64,000 nt of DNA from Phymatolithon calcareum (lineage: Eukaryota > Rhodophyta > Florideophyceae > Hapalidiales), in the NCBI GenBank assembly GCA_977006965.1, contig OZ345360.1, forward strand, positions 806,001 through 870,000, in the 5' to 3' direction. Positions 22,601-35,755 of this stretch are shown here, piece by piece. The notes beneath the pieces are model-generated. The model was given only the letters and a program-made list of their open reading frames with translations. It had not been told where the DNA came from and searched no databases. Position 1 is the stretch's first letter. Every line of letters begins with the position of its first letter. The position numbers and the translations under genes are program-made.

Positions 22601-24506
22601 CGTCGCAGAAAAAATCGTTGCTTATCTCACTCATATGTCCACCGCTGCAAGGGACGAGGAACTGCTTCAAGTTACACGAAGTCTCATATCGCAAACTACA
22701 AAACTTGGGCCGCTCGTCTTCCTAACTGCAGAACTTGGAAGGTTTTCAACGGCTGGAGGCCTTGGTGTCATGGTCGATGAGCTAACGAAAGGCCTGGCTA
22801 ACTTCGGTCTCGATGTATACGTTATATCTCCGTACTATACGGTGAATAGGAAAAACCAGACGGGATATTTGGGCGATGAAATCAAGTGGACTCGCAATGT
22901 GAATGTGGATCTAGGAACGCACACTGTCGAATGTGGCATTTTTGAAGGCCGCGAAAACGACGTCAACTTAATTTTCATTGAGCGAGGAGACTACTTCCCG
23001 AGACTATACGCTGAGCCTGGTGGAGCTGCCAAACATCTTCAAACTGTTGTTTTGATGTCTCTGGGATCTCTTGAGATATGTTGTGCAAAAGGCCTTGTGC
23101 CGTCGCTGGTTGTGAGCAACGACTGGCTACCAAGCATGGCGTCTGGCTACCGAGATTTCTTCGGAACGTACTACCACAATACCACATTTTTCCATTTGGT
23201 GCACAACCTTGGCGAGGGCGCGTATGAAGGTCGGTGCTACCCAAGTCCAGGCGAAGGTACTCTGGGACAGATTCATCGTTTACCGGAGCACGACATAGTG
23301 AATCCATGGTGGAGTACAACTGTCGTCAATCCGTCAAGATGCGCTTTGATTCGTTGCAACAGCTGGGGAACCGTAAGCCCAAGCTATCTCAACGAGCTTC
23401 TCAGTAGTCACCCCCTCAGCGATTTGCTCAAAATTGCCAAATCTCCATTCGCTTATCCCAACGGCATCCGGCAAGCCGATCGGGAACGCGCTCTTCACGA
23501 AAAAGGTGGATCTAGTCACGAGGAGGCAAAAGAAAAATTGCAGAAGCAATATTTCGGGTTTGAAAATGGTGACCCAAGCATTCCCTTGTTCGCCTTTGTC
23601 GGGCGTATAACTTCACAAAAGGGCGTGCACATGATCCTGAACGCTGTGGAGGAACTTGTGGCGCACACCGGCGGAAAAATCCAGATCCTTGTTGGCGGTC
23701 CTGCGAACTACTCGGATGAGTACTCGGCGGGTTGTGCGAGGCATATGCACGACTTGCGGCGGCGGTTCCCGTGGTCGTTTTGGGCGAGTCCGGACGAGTT
23801 CTTCATGGACGGTCCGGCATCGAACTTGGGGGCTGACTTCGGACTCATGCCCTCGCTATTTGAACCTGGTGGCATAGTGCAACAAGAGTTTTTCGTTGCC
23901 GGCACGCCGGTCGTGGCGTACAAGACTGGTGGGCTTAAGGACACGGTTCATGAATGGAAGAGCGAGGAGGGCGAAGGTAACGGTTTCACTTTTGAAAACT
24001 ACTCGCATGGTGATTTTGTTTGGTCTGTGAAAAGAGCCCTGCGCGTGTTCAGTCAGCCGGAGGAGTATGAGGAACTGCGAGCGTCTGCGTACGAGACGAC
24101 TATTGATGTGACACAAGTGGCATGGGCATGGTCGTCAGAATTCCACCGGCTCCGAAACGCGATGTACACCAAGAGCGAGCTTGTCAGTGCTCTGATCATG
24201 GACACCGTGAATGAAACTAGCGACCTATACGACGAGCAGGCGCGTCCAGTCGACATTATCTGGAATGGCGGAGGCAAATCTGTGGTCATGATGGGGTCGT
24301 TTGACAATTGGAATGCGGAATGGTCTCTGCTGCCCAACATTTCAAACGGATCGGGAAGTTCAAAAACGTTTAAGACAACCCTTCTTCTGAAACCTGGGGA
24401 ATATATGTACAAGTTCAAGGTTGACAGCAATTGGGTGATTGCCGAGGATCAGCCGCAGAAAAAAGACAGCACAGGATTTGTGAACAACGTGCTCAACGTG
24501 AACTAA
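19623..24506 (+). CDS. Floridean-type starch/glucan synthase, GH13-like + GT5 + CBM48
   Basis: The 1,627-residue protein is one uninterrupted reading frame. Residues about 230-600 form a GH13 (alpha-amylase-like) domain: the region II block GIRLDNGQS has its Asp near residue 410, and the region III Glu is in IIAESHF near 491. Where region IV normally has His-Asp the sequence reads CTHASP, so a catalytic-site Asp seems lost. A Ser/Arg/Pro-rich linker follows at about 630-745. Residues about 1030-1520 are a GT5 glycosyltransferase, with the N-terminal loop STAGGLGVMVDEL (the usual KxGGL Lys is replaced) and FEPGGIVQQEFFVAGTPVVAYKTGGLKDTV. Residues about 1540-1627 are a CBM48/AMPK-type glycogen-binding module (GSFDNWN..EYMYKFKVDSNWV). 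The expected role is elongation of alpha-1,4-glucan in cytosolic floridean starch, probably from UDP-glucose. The domain order recalls fungal alpha-glucan synthases. ATG 19623 is used; the Met eight codons later is an alternative. Confidence 0.9.
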   Translation: MLVATTRKMAKKAPSAKFVFHPALSSLSKFPVAIRIKLESWIINLSTDDESKCLQTLKELQVELRNVQAEGYSCSEMVDALELVYVSLLGHHVDLVRDAAVVDLNVLYDGHNLQASEPLPVSIAQAGKSALVSIHMSRSHDQLDTSLLDRVVLRIFGPDPNKVNYASSWKEYPLTVSKNSVIRCELPPFPVPGFYDWLVAEPGATTPAHMEHFPIESIRKLRGRFIVQPERANQNVILEMPVDEVGAVWDETTGQLRTRGSFEAVHRNLAEIKTEGVTAVYLMGALSRPRDDPDSSPFAVVDRQCPATVLGGKIQFKSLVDEIRRLGMTPIVDAVDRVSRNRMHRKYKQLTLETVNNKGIPVQQPGTDGRQNQWEDTALLNYRNVETWKMFLSEIHTMAIKYGIRGIRLDNGQSFPPIMTPDMDELLRRDTDWQPHYSLTDIFYGTVVKASEEYGYWSSDACVERNYPNPFIVKMCKDLWSVYPDFLIIAESHFHRENSLLVSGAIAHSVRIPQILASISGNSLRRDGTVVKLPENKRSTARTLSRLYRNDHVWLPKNPIMVNCTCTHASPYPGVLYGRRAWLAVDMLVLLPDIPMILYGEERGRAYRMNMTTVSSQEQVSDYDVLFDAILPKSPTKKSGHTSPADIGLSALNLGSSARGGLAALRGRGLERRPPLTPPAPGVGAGVKPRLRRRGSLADLRRVPSNSSMVRSRSRDDMKGISVRSIPKEQLFNLTDREHRTREEIGPSSGFDLAQINRHYVHRKLLRQEFEALRKGAMCVLTVDPQLKEQVFAFSRYTENEIIVIAANFRDSRDGERYSGGCDVDLDLRPLWDNLPDCYTREESAIMYYKVVDTLTNADNSDVSTLEELVFRKFHFHINPLGIAILSFKKVKATPDIEAAHFKDCLHRLEAEGSSGMKDPRENHLVARISRGAASSISDFASAVNTLRVGLRNDGCAEHTVKYILQLAIQRASQLLFLVAYEGFPAPRDFDPPVAEKIVAYLTHMSTAARDEELLQVTRSLISQTTKLGPLVFLTAELGRFSTAGGLGVMVDELTKGLANFGLDVYVISPYYTVNRKNQTGYLGDEIKWTRNVNVDLGTHTVECGIFEGRENDVNLIFIERGDYFPRLYAEPGGAAKHLQTVVLMSLGSLEICCAKGLVPSLVVSNDWLPSMASGYRDFFGTYYHNTTFFHLVHNLGEGAYEGRCYPSPGEGTLGQIHRLPEHDIVNPWWSTTVVNPSRCALIRCNSWGTVSPSYLNELLSSHPLSDLLKIAKSPFAYPNGIRQADRERALHEKGGSSHEEAKEKLQKQYFGFENGDPSIPLFAFVGRITSQKGVHMILNAVEELVAHTGGKIQILVGGPANYSDEYSAGCARHMHDLRRRFPWSFWASPDEFFMDGPASNLGADFGLMPSLFEPGGIVQQEFFVAGTPVVAYKTGGLKDTVHEWKSEEGEGNGFTFENYSHGDFVWSVKRALRVFSQPEEYEELRASAYETTIDVTQVAWAWSSEFHRLRNAMYTKSELVSALIMDTVNETSDLYDEQARPVDIIWNGGGKSVVMMGSFDNWNAEWSLLPNISNGSGSSKTFKTTLLLKPGEYMYKFKVDSNWVIAEDQPQKKDSTGFVNNVLNVN

Positions 24507-27694
<3,188 letters not shown>

Positions 27695-28880
27695 TGTTCA
27701 AGTCATGTAGGTTTGAAGAGGGAGTTACCTAGATATTTGCTTTTTCTGGCAGCTCATTACAAGTAACTGAGAGATTCCGAATAGAGAGTAAAGTCCACAT
27801 TTGACAGATCTGAAATGCATTTAGTTGACTCGCACGGGTTGTAGGCATTTGTTCAGCGCAGGTACGTTGGTGGAGTTCGGAGAAGGAATTATGACTTCAC
27901 TGGCGGGAATGCAGATGTCCCTCAGCATGGCACCTTCCTGAATAATCTATCCTTATTAGGCTGTGTTTTCTTGTCTCTCTTCCCGTAGCTGCTCTCATCC
28001 GCGCTCTTACACCAATTTGTCTAGACTATCTTGAAAATCAACTGTACTGTCTGGCCAAGGCCGTATCAGTTGGCGTAATAATTACGTTGCTGCTTCCACT
28101 TGCATGTTTCCGTTTAACTCTGGCACTTCGAACGATGTAATGTTACAGTGGTGATTTCCGATGCGGCAGTTGCACGCGATTGAACGGGTAGTGATAACCA
28201 AAGTACGAACTCTCGTTGAGAGACATTTGCTATGGAGCGCAGAATGTTATCGTCATGGGAATATGGTGGCCGATGTGGTGTGCACGTTCAACGTTTCCGC
28301 GTAAGTGCGCTGGTGCGGTGTTTCATGTTATCAAGTCACAGAGGGCCGGCTAAAGTTGGAGGGGGTTTGGCAATGAATTTGCAGTAAATAATGTGGCGTT
28401 AACGTGGTGTCTACTCTTAAGTCAACATTAAATACATTAACTCTTAAGTCTGCGGGGTTCAGCACAATGCTCGAGGCTCGGCTTGTGGTTTGCAGTTCTA
28501 ATTGAATGACTTGGTAGAGTTCTTCGAATTAGCTCCACTTGGGCGGGAATCATGCGATTGGTCTAGCCAGCCACCGTGAGCCACCTACGACTTAGTTTGT
28601 TCAGACTCTCCAACCGACCGAAATGTGGGCCACATTCCTCCTGTCAACATCAAGCGTTGTATTCCGGCCCAAAAATTGCCACATGTAGCCTCGCGACGAA
28701 AATTTTTTCTGCCAGCATCGCATTGCTCAACGACTCTATCTAGAAGCAAGATTCTATTCGCTTCGCCCGTCGTCGGGGGAACCCATTATCGCTTCTCGCA
28801 ACTGACAACCTTCCGCCTCCATCCAAGCAAGGCAAGGCTTTCTATTTGCGTTCCGCTTCAGAACGAAAAATTGAGACGCG
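27695..28880. other. Intergenic region after Cpn60
   Basis: Nothing recognisable was found on either strand. A word ACTCTTAAGTC is repeated near 28410 and 28440. Confidence 0.4.
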
Positions 28881-30146
28881 ATGGTCTCGTTCAGCCTCAA
28901 CTTGCTGCATGCTTTGGACGACTGGAATGAATACATCGATCAAAAAGCGCAGCAACGGTGGACAGGAGACGATGAAGACCTGGCGACTGCTTTGAGACAC
29001 CTGAACGATGTATGTTGTGTCAACTTCAAAGACTTTCTCCCGGACGAAGTGCTCAGTTTTATGTTGAAAACGTTCCCCCGTAAGCATCTTTTCACAATCG
29101 GAAAGCGGCGCTCCGCGTTCTTGAGCAATCTCTTCAAGTACTGGCAGCCGGAGCTGCATGTGTGGGCAGCCATTCTGTGGCGATTTACCGCCAAATCTTG
29201 CAGTCTATTTGGCCAAGTGATTTCCGCCAACCCAGGTATCGACAAAGACAACCCCAAGCCTGGCCGCAATCCAGCATGTTTAGGATTGGCCCTCTTTCGC
29301 CATCTCCCACGCATGCCATCCGAAGGTTTACCGCTGACTGAAGGAGCTCTGCAAAACGCAATTGGGTCGTTGGTGCGATTGCCCTTGTACGATTCTCTTG
29401 TGCGGTTACATGAAGAAGACATCCTCCATTACACACAATTCCTCTCCCCAGCTGAGATCGGCCAGGTGTGTCAACGTCTGCTAATGTTTCGTGCACGTCC
29501 GAAAAATTGTATGTGTGGATGGGGCGTTCGCGAAATTGGATGCGCTTGCGAACTCAAACTGGAATTAGACCCCAGCAAAGAGTATGCGTTCGCGTTGTTT
29601 CGCTTGATTGGAGAGCGACATTCGGGGGATTGCTCCTTTCAAGATCGCCACAGAGAAAATCCGAATGCTTGTCCTCCGTCAACATGGACGGCAGAAGATG
29701 AGGCACAGTTCCTTCGTGCGGCGTGTAATGTAGTATTCTCGGCCGGTGCATACAAAGAGATATATCAGAACCTCCATTTGGACAAACGGCATTGCCCCAA
29801 TGAACCGCCGTTGCCTACTCCACGGAAATTGTCGGACAATGAACTGACGAACAACTATACTCGGCATCAAGATGGAGACTATACCAACGCAGTTTCGAGG
29901 CATGGCGGTTGTGTGCATCGGAATTGCAAGCAAAATCTGAAAAAAGATTGCGCGAATGTTAGCTGCAAGTCACATTGCAACCAGAGCGGCATGCTGCAGT
30001 GCATGTCCCACAACAATCCGGGAATCGGGTTGCCGAATATTGATCTCAGAACCCCAGTTCAAGTCGACGGAAGAAGCTCTGTTATTCTTGCCATGGGAAA
30101 TACGCATTCCGCTATGGCTGCGATGAGGAATAATGGTCGTTATTAG
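28881..30146 (+). CDS. Unrecognised Cys/His-rich protein
   Basis: The 421-residue frame is open from ATG 28881 with no intron, well above chance length, and has a normal amino-acid composition. I do not recognise the family. Two Cys/His clusters stand out. One is CMC..GCAC at residues 210-223. The other lies at about 344-377, with Cys at 344, 349, 357, 362, 366 and 374 and His at 346, 365 and 377, and could bind zinc. The middle part (residues 60-200) looks alpha-helical with Trp and Phe positions (W94, W99 region). There is no signal peptide and no membrane segment. A transposon-derived or lineage-specific regulatory protein is possible. Its neighbours give no functional hint. Confidence 0.7.
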   Translation: MVSFSLNLLHALDDWNEYIDQKAQQRWTGDDEDLATALRHLNDVCCVNFKDFLPDEVLSFMLKTFPRKHLFTIGKRRSAFLSNLFKYWQPELHVWAAILWRFTAKSCSLFGQVISANPGIDKDNPKPGRNPACLGLALFRHLPRMPSEGLPLTEGALQNAIGSLVRLPLYDSLVRLHEEDILHYTQFLSPAEIGQVCQRLLMFRARPKNCMCGWGVREIGCACELKLELDPSKEYAFALFRLIGERHSGDCSFQDRHRENPNACPPSTWTAEDEAQFLRAACNVVFSAGAYKEIYQNLHLDKRHCPNEPPLPTPRKLSDNELTNNYTRHQDGDYTNAVSRHGGCVHRNCKQNLKKDCANVSCKSHCNQSGMLQCMSHNNPGIGLPNIDLRTPVQVDGRSSVILAMGNTHSAMAAMRNNGRY

Positions 30147-30947
30147 GAATCGCCCATATCGATTGAACTCCTTGCAAAGCAAGGGACTGTCTCATTCCCG
30201 TCAACAATGTCGTCTTTGAAGGGTTTACTTCTCTCAAGTTTACAAGGACAAAAACGTGGTGCTGCATCTTGCAAAGTTTCCAAATCCAAGCCTTCAGGGC
30301 TGTGGAAATACTATATTATGGCCTAAACAATTTGAAGCAAGGATGGAGCCAAATGATGTTTTATGAATGCTATTGTTGAGAGGATAGGAAAGATGGGAGA
30401 TTGCTGCTATTGGTTCCTTAAGCTAATTTGCTCTAGAAATGGTACATAATGGTTTCTGGTGTAATGACTATTTGTGCTAGTCTGTCTGACATACCACCTG
30501 GCTTGGTGTTGCAATCTTTATGAAGTGATGACTTAGTCTTAGACCAGTACTTGCAAAGCAAATGCCGTATTTTAGTAGTGCATCAAATTCTGAACTGGAG
30601 ATCATCGAGCCTTTTGGTCAATGATATCTTCACATTTCTATGAAACACATCTCGGAAACTTGAATGCCGAAAAGCAGACGCAGAATGGTTCCCCCATGTT
30701 TACCCCATGGTGTTAGAAATTCTCAGATTTAATTTCATCCTATCACACACTGACTCACCTCATCGACACATACATAATCCCCGTTCCATCTTGTCCCCAT
30801 GCACCTTGGGAAAAAATTCCGGTCACCAAAGTGCAACCAATGTGACGGCGGTCGTAAATAGGAGAACCCACTCATCCAAGACAATTACAAGTCCATTGCA
30901 CTTCACCACTCCTTAAAGACAGGACCAATTATAATAACTACTAGTAC
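30147..30947. other. Intergenic, AT-rich
   Basis: This 800-bp stretch lies between two gene ends, as the genes are convergent. It holds the 3' flanks of both and no recognisable feature. Confidence 0.45.
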
Positions 30948-32719
30948 CTACATCGGACACTTGCGGCTCACGCACGTCCTACACAGAGGATTTGTCAAAA
31001 TCCATCGCCCAGGCTTGCACTTACATACCTCTCTGTGGCACTTCTCCACAAATTCCTTCGAATAAATAGGAAAGTCGGCCACATACGGTCCCGCTAGTTT
31101 GATCTTGATAGGCGTTGCAGGATTTGTTACCCATTCGTCCTTTTTGAACAGCTTCAGAAAGGTACCGCCCATAATCAACGACATCGCCCTACCCGGGCAA
31201 ACCCTGTTCATTCTTCCGCCTGCCACATTGGGATCTACCGCCATTTCTGCAAACCCAAGACTGTACTTCTCGTAGTGCTCGAGCGGGCGCAGTTTAAACT
31301 TCGCCGCGTCGGCGCCCCACTTCTCAGGATCTTGCTGTGCCATGGCGACGTTGGGAAGATATCGCATACCGCCCTGGTACTGATTGACCTTTGGGAATCC
31401 TGTTGAAGGATCAGGCTTACCGAGAGGACACGGTTTCGTCTCCCCATTGGGAGCGCTGAGGGCGGCCGTTTCCTCCGCTGTCATTCCGGCGCATGTTGGT
31501 CTCGGCGCCCAATACGGGAACACGACGACGGGTGGAAAGATGCGTATCGCCTCCCAATGCAAGTTGAGCGCTTCGCTAGGCTTGTAGGTGATACCTTCCG
31601 GGCCAGCCGGGTTCGATTTGTCCTTTGAATATAAAACAGCAAGAGCTGTGCAAATAAGAAAGAAACGAATAGTGTTAGAACGGATTTGGTTTCAGAAAGT
31701 GCGTTGAGTAAAACGGAGTAAAAGTTACCTTGGAATATAGTACCAGGAACGGAAACACCGCCTGCCGCGACGAGGGCGTCAAACATTCCGTATGCCGCCT
31801 GATCGAGACATGAGACCGAAGGAGAACAATCTTGTCCCTCAATGAGATCCCAATACTGATCCTTGAGAAGCACCTTGTACTCGTTGACAAGCTCAACGAC
31901 CTTTGCCCTGGTAGGCTTCAACTTGAGTGGATCACGGCTGTACAACCACGACGGGAGTGCCTGTGACACGAGCTGTGTGGCCAACATGGCGGTCTGAGTA
32001 TCCACAAACGCCTTCGCGTAAGCATAATCGACATCCCTATTGAACGCAAGTTTGTTGATGAGCTGATGGAACCATATCTTAAGCTCCACTTGTCCGAACT
32101 TTCCGCTCTTTTTGTGTGTTTCCAGGAATTGTTTAGCGCTCTCCTCGACAATTTTTTGCACAGATTCGTACTTGTCCTTGGTGACACCAAATGCACGATT
32201 GAAGATCGGACGAACGACGGCATGTTGTTTCGGTGAAATACCTAGAGCAATAGCCATAGGACTGATTGCCGTTTCATTATTTTCGTTCAGGGTGCCGTAG
32301 AAGAAAGGATTATTAATCAGAGTACCGAGTTCATTACCGCGCCACCATTTACCGGACCACTCATTACGCGGCATTTGTGAACCGAGTTCACGAACCTTTT
32401 CCCATCCGATCTGACTGTAGGCTTGCGGACCGGGCCAGTTGTACTTCTCAGTGCAACCGACGGCGACACCGTTGCAGAAGAATTTCAACCAAGAAATGCC
32501 GGGACGGAGTAGTTGCCCCATGTCGATACTGTAGCTTAAAGGAATACCATTGGCACCGGGCACTATGGAGGAAAGACTGAAGCGCGACTTGGTCGGTGTA
32601 GGGGTGGGGCACACATTGTTGGCGTCACATTGCGGTTCGGCTGCAAGGACGATGCACGCGAGTAGGCAGGAAAGCAGAGGAAGGAAAAGGCGGGTGAGGC
32701 CGGTGTACGACCTGGTCAT
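30948..32719 (-). CDS. CYP74-clan cytochrome P450 (fatty-acid hydroperoxide metabolism)
   Basis: Two exons are needed: 32719-31729 and 31645-30948, joined across an 83-nt intron (donor GTAAC, acceptor TTTGCACAG, phase 1), giving 562 residues. The N-terminus has a hydrophobic leader (FLPLLSCLLACIVLA), probably a signal or anchor. The heme loop reads NRVCPGRAMSLIMG with the axial Cys. The ExxR block reads HWEAIRIFPPVV, and the I-helix region is AAGGVSVPGTIFQGAL, without the usual oxygen-activating Thr/acidic pair. These are features of the CYP74 clan, whose members rearrange fatty-acid hydroperoxides (allene oxide synthase, hydroperoxide lyase, epoxyalcohol synthase) without O2 or reductase. 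The exact reaction cannot be read from sequence. It is divergent from a lipoxygenase gene 1,059 bp away, which could supply its substrate. Confidence 0.82.
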
Positions 32720-33778
32720 CTTCGATTCTGGGAAGGATTGGGAAACATAGTAGACTTGTGTAGAAGATAATCTGTATTTAAACGTTTGATGTGTACAGGA
32801 AGAATTATTGAGATTATAATTGGATCACAGACGAAGCCCTCAGGTGAGAATCAGATTATGAGCATAAATTATGGACAGCATAGCTTTTATCTCATCAGCT
32901 GCAGGTGATCATCGTGATGGGCGAAGAAAGACACAGGAGGAGCATGGCAGCATTTTGGCCCGACAATTATTTGGTTTATTTGGGCCCAAATGATGGTGTG
33001 CTTCCCCGGTGGAGAAATTTTAAATTCATCATTTCATTTCCGTTGCAAGACTCCTGGCTGGATCCAATCAGCTGGGTCCTGACAAAAATTGTGGAATTGT
33101 AATGATTGCACTGTATGCATTGCCTTCACGACTCATCACGAGGGGAGATCACAGCCTCGTGGAGCATCGTAATTTGACGGCGTTGGATTGTTCTGCGCAA
33201 ACGTACAGTACAGATGGTAACTGTCCCATGCACTGCCGACATAGTCCAATACTGTACTGCAACGAATGCCACAAATTTGAAATGAAAGCCGTAGAATTGC
33301 GACAAACTTTACCAATTCGACAGGACACGACACGCTGTCGTGTTCTGGTTGGTAGTACAGTAGTGTACAGTATTCCAATCTCCTTGACTTGTACGTTTTC
33401 CCTTCGACCGTGCGGCGACCACATCAAACATTATCGAAATTACTTCTTTGGGGTACCCTAATACTACAGTATACAGTACAGTATGGATGGTATGTACAGT
33501 ACTGTATGTGATTCTTGTAAGATTCTTGTGAGATTTGTGTGACGTCGACGGAAGAAAACGGCTCACCTGCACCTATTGCATGATGCACATCACTTTTCGT
33601 CTGCCAAAGACCCGCACAACTGCCACGAACTAAAATTGCTTGTCTCCCATTTGTTTTCCGTTCACACATACAGTATTCAAAAGTCAGAAGTGACTAAGTG
33701 AAGGAAAGGATATTTGCTTAATCCATTGGCACTGTCATTATTCCCATCGTCCTTCCCATCGTCCGCCTAACTGTTACC
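32720..33778. promoter_or_regulatory. Shared divergent region of CYP74-clan P450 and lipoxygenase
   Basis: The 1,059 bp separate the two start codons of head-to-head genes, so they must contain both promoters. The region near 33460-33515 has several overlapping TAC(A/T)GTA words (TACAGTATACAGTACAG, TACAGTACTGTA) forming small palindromes; similar words recur elsewhere in the window. No coding potential was found. Co-regulation of the two genes is an inference. Confidence 0.5.
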
Positions 33779-35755
33779 ATGGCCGCAGCATTCGGCTTTT
33801 CCGCTGTCAATCCTTTGCAAACTAGAGGCCTGTCTTTCGGTCAAGATCGCAGCGTACCGAAATGCACCGCCGGACCTTTAGAACTTGTTGCCAGTTTCCG
33901 TAAATCCCGTGAGGCTAAATTGCCGCATAACGCCACCCCGGAGGAACGGAAAGCACGCGAGCTCGAGCTGGATGAAAACAAATCGCTGTACAAATATGCA
34001 TCTCCAGAGACCATTCCCGGCGTTGCATTCATTGACTCCACCCTTGAAGATCTCGAACAGGAGCAGCCGTCGCGTGCGTGGAATATCAAGGTAGGCCTTG
34101 TACGACTTAAGAACAGTATAAACTTTGCAGCATTTGATGCCAAAGCCGCCCTGGCCGCTATGGAGGACATCACAGACGGTCTTCTGGGAGGTAAGAAACC
34201 GTGGCGTGAAATGCGAGTATATACGGATCCCGTCAATACGGCACGCAGTTCGGCAGAGGTTGCCAATCAAATTGAGTCTCAACGTGAGTCTCAACGTGAG
34301 TCTCAACGTGAGAGTTCGTATCTGAGACAGCCCACTTTGACACCGGATTTTGAAGAGAATAGTGAATTTCTCGAACCGTATCGCGAATTATTCAAAACTA
34401 TCGATTATCCCGCTATTGCAGATGTTTTCATGGAGGACGAGGTGTTTGCAAGAATGCGTGTCGCAGGATTTAATCCAAACATGCTGTATGCTGTCACTTC
34501 CTTGGACAAAATGCCGTTCCGCATCAACAATGACGCCATGCCGACCGGTGATACGGTTGCCAAGGCGATTGCAGAAAGTCGACTGTATGCTGTGGACTTT
34601 TCCTTTCTTGCCGGCTTGAAGCAGCAAGCGAATTCTAGAAAGAGGTTTGCAGTCACAAATGCACTGTTCGTCGTGCCGATGGATAGCGAACGCGGAGACA
34701 TCACAACGATTGCAATACAGGTGAACGGAGATGTTGTGTTTCCACCGAAGGAAAAGGATACATTTTCAACTCCGTGGATTATTGCAAAATTAGCTCTCAA
34801 TTGCTCTGACGCTCTTCATCATCAACTCATAGCTCATTTGGGTCGTACGCATCTTTTGGTGGAGCCGTTTATTGCGGCTACGATGCGACAATTGGCTTCA
34901 ACACATCCCTTACATATGCTCTTACGTCCTCATTTTGAGGGAACTGCATTCATCAACTATAGGGCCGCGGTTGAATTGACCGTTGAACGAGGACCTGTGG
35001 ACCAAATTCTGGCCGGCGATCTTAAGTCGGCGATGACTTATTGCGGCCAATATGTACAGAATATGCCGTTCAACTCTTTAATGCCGGATGCGGACTTGCT
35101 GGCGAGAGGACTCATCAATGATGTGTTGTACATGCCGTACCGTGATGATGCCCTTGCACATTGGGAGGCGATGAATGAATGGGTGTACGATTATCTGCGT
35201 TGCTTTTACAAATCGGATGACGATATTGCGAAAGATCATGAGTTGCAAGCATGGATTGAAGAACTTATCGATCCTGATCGAGGTCAAGTGAAGGAGTTTG
35301 GAAATAACGGTGACGGAGTTGTACGAGACTTGAAGTATCTTGCGCGGGCGGTTTCGAACGTGATTTTCGCAGCATCTGTTCAACATGCGGCGGTGAACTT
35401 CCCACAGGCAAATGAAATGATGTATCCTCCGGCAGTCCCTGGCTTTCTCTTGGGGGAACCGTCGGTAACTGGTGAAGATGGGAATATAAATTCCTGGAAG
35501 AATCTTATCGTTCCGATACAGAATGCCATTGATCAAATAGAAGTTTTCGTTGTGCTTGGCAGTGTGTACCATACGCAATTGGGCGAGTATGAAAGGGGAG
35601 CGTTGCCGGACAATTGGCAGGTGAAAAAGGCTTTGTGGGCATACAAGAGACGCTTGCGCAGTATTGACAGAATAATTGCTAAGCGTGAGCGCGGCGAGAA
35701 ATTGAAATACGAGTATATGCGACCGAGAAATATTCCACAGAGTACAAACATCTGA
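33779..35755 (+). CDS. Lipoxygenase
   Basis: The 658-residue enzyme dioxygenates polyunsaturated fatty acids to hydroperoxides using non-heme iron. All iron ligands are recognisable: H348 and H353 in HHQLIAH, H536 and N540 in QHAAVNF, and the C-terminal Ile658. The block RTHLLVEPFIAATMRQL after the first His pair is the classic LOX core. There is no clear N-terminal PLAT domain; the first 180 residues are charged and unfamiliar. Three 12-base tandem repeats at about 34275-34310 insert SQRE units at residues about 166-177. The start ATG 33779 follows a pyrimidine-rich leader. There is no intron. It is divergently paired with a CYP74-clan P450, and two further candidate oxylipin enzymes follow downstream on the same strand. 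Regiospecificity cannot be predicted with confidence. Confidence 0.95.
   Translation: MAAAFGFSAVNPLQTRGLSFGQDRSVPKCTAGPLELVASFRKSREAKLPHNATPEERKARELELDENKSLYKYASPETIPGVAFIDSTLEDLEQEQPSRAWNIKVGLVRLKNSINFAAFDAKAALAAMEDITDGLLGGKKPWREMRVYTDPVNTARSSAEVANQIESQRESQRESQRESSYLRQPTLTPDFEENSEFLEPYRELFKTIDYPAIADVFMEDEVFARMRVAGFNPNMLYAVTSLDKMPFRINNDAMPTGDTVAKAIAESRLYAVDFSFLAGLKQQANSRKRFAVTNALFVVPMDSERGDITTIAIQVNGDVVFPPKEKDTFSTPWIIAKLALNCSDALHHQLIAHLGRTHLLVEPFIAATMRQLASTHPLHMLLRPHFEGTAFINYRAAVELTVERGPVDQILAGDLKSAMTYCGQYVQNMPFNSLMPDADLLARGLINDVLYMPYRDDALAHWEAMNEWVYDYLRCFYKSDDDIAKDHELQAWIEELIDPDRGQVKEFGNNGDGVVRDLKYLARAVSNVIFAASVQHAAVNFPQANEMMYPPAVPGFLLGEPSVTGEDGNINSWKNLIVPIQNAIDQIEVFVVLGSVYHTQLGEYERGALPDNWQVKKALWAYKRRLRSIDRIIAKRERGEKLKYEYMRPRNIPQSTNI
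34273..34312 (+). repeat. In-frame 12-bp tandem repeat in the lipoxygenase
   Basis: The unit GAGTCTCAACGT is repeated about three times, adding a run of Glu-Ser-Gln-Arg residues in a surface linker before the catalytic domain. The period is a multiple of three, so copy number can vary without breaking the frame. Confidence 0.9.
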
